Shown here in pieces: positions 62,539 to 64,000 of a stretch of 64,000 nucleotides of DNA. The notes under the pieces were generated by a model that was given only the letters and a program-made list of their open reading frames with translations, searched no databases and was not told the DNA's origin. The position numbers and the translations under genes are program-made. Numbering within the stretch: position 1 is the first letter of the stretch; each line of letters begins with the position of its first letter. The stretch spans positions 186,001 through 250,000 of the forward strand of contig JBBRQN010000002.1 in NCBI GenBank assembly GCA_038226305.1, given 5' to 3'. Origin of the DNA: JASLDZ01 sp038226305 (GTDB lineage: Bacteria > Pseudomonadota > Alphaproteobacteria > Caulobacterales > Caulobacteraceae).

Positions 62539-64000
62539 ATGAGCGACACCCCCGCCCCGGCCGCCCCTTACGACCTGCTGGTGGTGGGCGGCGGCGTGAA
62601 CGGCTGCGGCATCGCGCGGGATGCGGCGGGCCGGGGCCTGAAGGTTCTCCTGGTGGAGCAGGCCGATCTGGCGAACGCCACCTCGTCCTCGTCGTCCAAG
62701 CTGATCCACGGGGGACTGCGCTACCTCGAGTATTACGAGTTCCGCCTGGTGCGGGAGGCCCTGGGCGAGCGCGAGGTGCTGCTCAACTCGGCGCCGCACA
62801 TCGTGTGGCCCCTTCGTTTCGTGCTTCCGCATCACGATGGCCTTCGCCCCGCCTGGGTGCTGCGGGTGGGCCTGTTCATGTACGACCACATCGGCGGCCG
62901 AAAGCGCCTGCCGACCACGGAGACCCTCGATCTGCGACGGGATGCGGCGGGCGAGCCCCTAGTCGACCGCCTGACCAAGGGCTTCGAATATTCCGACTGC
63001 TGGGTGGACGACGCCCGCCTCGTCGCGCTCCTGGCGGTGGATGCGGCCGAGCGGGGGGCCACGATCCGCACCCGCACCCGGCTCTCGAACGCCCGACGCG
63101 AAGGCGGCCTCTGGTCGGCGGAGATCGTGAGCGGGGAGGGCACGCCGGAGACCGTGACCGCCCGCGCTCTCGTGAACGCCGCCGGGCCCTGGGTGGACAA
63201 GGTGCTGGCCTCCACCGGCCGCAACGCCCCGAGCGGCCACCACGCCCGGCTGGTGAAGGGGAGCCACCTCGTGTTCCCGAAGCTCTACGACGGGCCGCAG
63301 TGCTACACCCTGCAGAGCGCCGACGGTCGAGTGGTGTTCACCATCCCCTACGAGACCGACTTCACCCTCGTGGGCACCACCGACGAGCCGTTCGACGGCG
63401 ACCCCGCCCACATCGAGGCTTCCGACGCCGAGGCGCAGTACCTGTGCGGCGTGCTGGGAGACTACTTCACGAAGCCGGTCACGCCGGCGATGGCCAAGTG
63501 GAGCTATGCCGGGGTGCGCCCCCTGGCCGACAGCGGCGAGGAGAACGCCTCCGCCGTGACCCGCGACTACGTGTTCGACATCGATACCGACGGCCCGCCC
63601 CTACTCAGCGTGTTTGGAGGTAAGATCACCACCTTCCGCCGCCTGGCCGAGCATGCCCTGCGCGACCTCGGCAAGGCGATGGGCGAGCCGCATCAGCCCT
63701 GGACGCAGAGCGCCATCCTGCCCGGCGGCGACCTGCCAGGTGCGGATTTCGAGGCGTTCGTGACCTCTGCCGCCCGCCGCTGGCCCTGGCTTGCGGCACC
63801 CACGCTCACCCGCATGGCCCACGCCTATGGGTCGCGGCTGGAGCGGGTGCTGGGCGAGGCGACATCCCCCGCCGACCTCGGCCGGGACTTCGGCGCGGGC
63901 CTCACCGAGCGCGAGGCGACCTACCTGCGCGACCACGAATGGGCCGTCACCGCACAGGACGTGCTGTGGCGCCGCTCCAAGCTCGGCCTCCACATGACGG
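62539..64000 (+). CDS. glpD: Glycerol-3-phosphate dehydrogenase, C-terminus cut by window edge
   Basis: GlpD is a membrane-associated FAD enzyme that oxidises glycerol-3-phosphate to dihydroxyacetone phosphate and feeds electrons to quinone. The 487 visible codons include LLVVGGGVNGCGIARDAAGR (FAD site), SSSSSKLIHGGLRYLEYYEF and GVRPLADSG with SVFGGKITTFRRLAEHALRD. Only a small C-terminal part should be missing. It pairs functionally with glpK, 5 kb away on the other strand, and is divergent from the GH130-GH13-GT4 set. Confidence 0.95.
   Translation, partial: MSDTPAPAAPYDLLVVGGGVNGCGIARDAAGRGLKVLLVEQADLANATSSSSSKLIHGGLRYLEYYEFRLVREALGEREVLLNSAPHIVWPLRFVLPHHDGLRPAWVLRVGLFMYDHIGGRKRLPTTETLDLRRDAAGEPLVDRLTKGFEYSDCWVDDARLVALLAVDAAERGATIRTRTRLSNARREGGLWSAEIVSGEGTPETVTARALVNAAGPWVDKVLASTGRNAPSGHHARLVKGSHLVFPKLYDGPQCYTLQSADGRVVFTIPYETDFTLVGTTDEPFDGDPAHIEASDAEAQYLCGVLGDYFTKPVTPAMAKWSYAGVRPLADSGEENASAVTRDYVFDIDTDGPPLLSVFGGKITTFRRLAEHALRDLGKAMGEPHQPWTQSAILPGGDLPGADFEAFVTSAARRWPWLAAPTLTRMAHAYGSRLERVLGEATSPADLGRDFGAGLTEREATYLRDHEWAVTAQDVLWRRSKLGLHMT

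Overview
The window is GC-rich, densely packed bacterial chromosome and reads as an alphaproteobacterium of the Caulobacterales (Caulobacter, Phenylobacterium or Brevundimonas type). The evidence is a flbT-flaF-flagellin cluster with sigma54 and FlbD (ftr) type sites, FlmG/PseI/PseH flagellin glycosylation genes, a MucR regulator, an alphaproteobacterial LexA box (GAAC-N7-GAAC) before ssb, an EcfG/SigT-type general stress promoter, and the alphaproteobacterial form of family 4 uracil-DNA glycosylase. No rRNA, tRNA, CRISPR array, prophage or insertion sequence was recognised. The genus call is inference.

Layout. 1-6.8 kb: end of a lytic transglycosylase, a uracil-DNA glycosylase, ETF-ubiquinone oxidoreductase, a TPR lipoprotein and ispE. 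6.8-15.5 kb: a fasciclin protein, glyQ-glyS (with an AT-richer segment inside glyS), a nested palindromic REP-like element, then ppdK followed by three tightly coupled small genes. 15.5-29 kb: tesB; an ABC exporter/DUF2975/HTH operon behind a palindrome; a FabH-like synthase; a sterol desaturase-like hydroxylase overlapping a degenerate Nudix regulator; phosphatase and HD hydrolase; two paralogous lipoproteins around an SDR; a MoxR ATPase and a membrane glycosyltransferase.

29-41 kb is the most coherent block. A stress-type promoter drives a very acidic protein and a small partner. Next comes a flagellar filament island: a TPR-glycosyltransferase (FlmG/FlbA type), flbT, flaF, three flagellins, a FlaG-like protein, pseI and pseH for pseudaminic acid, and a 899-residue FlaEY-like protein that combines hook-like segments with a beta-propeller. 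Together these make, modify and regulate the filament.

41-55.9 kb: ssb, a GST, a glycosyltransferase, MucR, an rRNA/tRNA methyltransferase-like gene, N-formylglutamate hydrolase, two tandem transglutaminase-like genes, msrA, adenine deaminase, a Tricorn-like protease and a class A penicillin-binding protein. 55.9-64 kb: glpK and glpD bracket a co-directional set of GH130, GH13, GT4 and an atypical NRAMP-family transporter, which suggests glycerol or glycosyl-glycerol metabolism (hypothesis).

Genes were assigned by reading translations for motifs. Identities to named proteins rest on remembered family features, not on searches.
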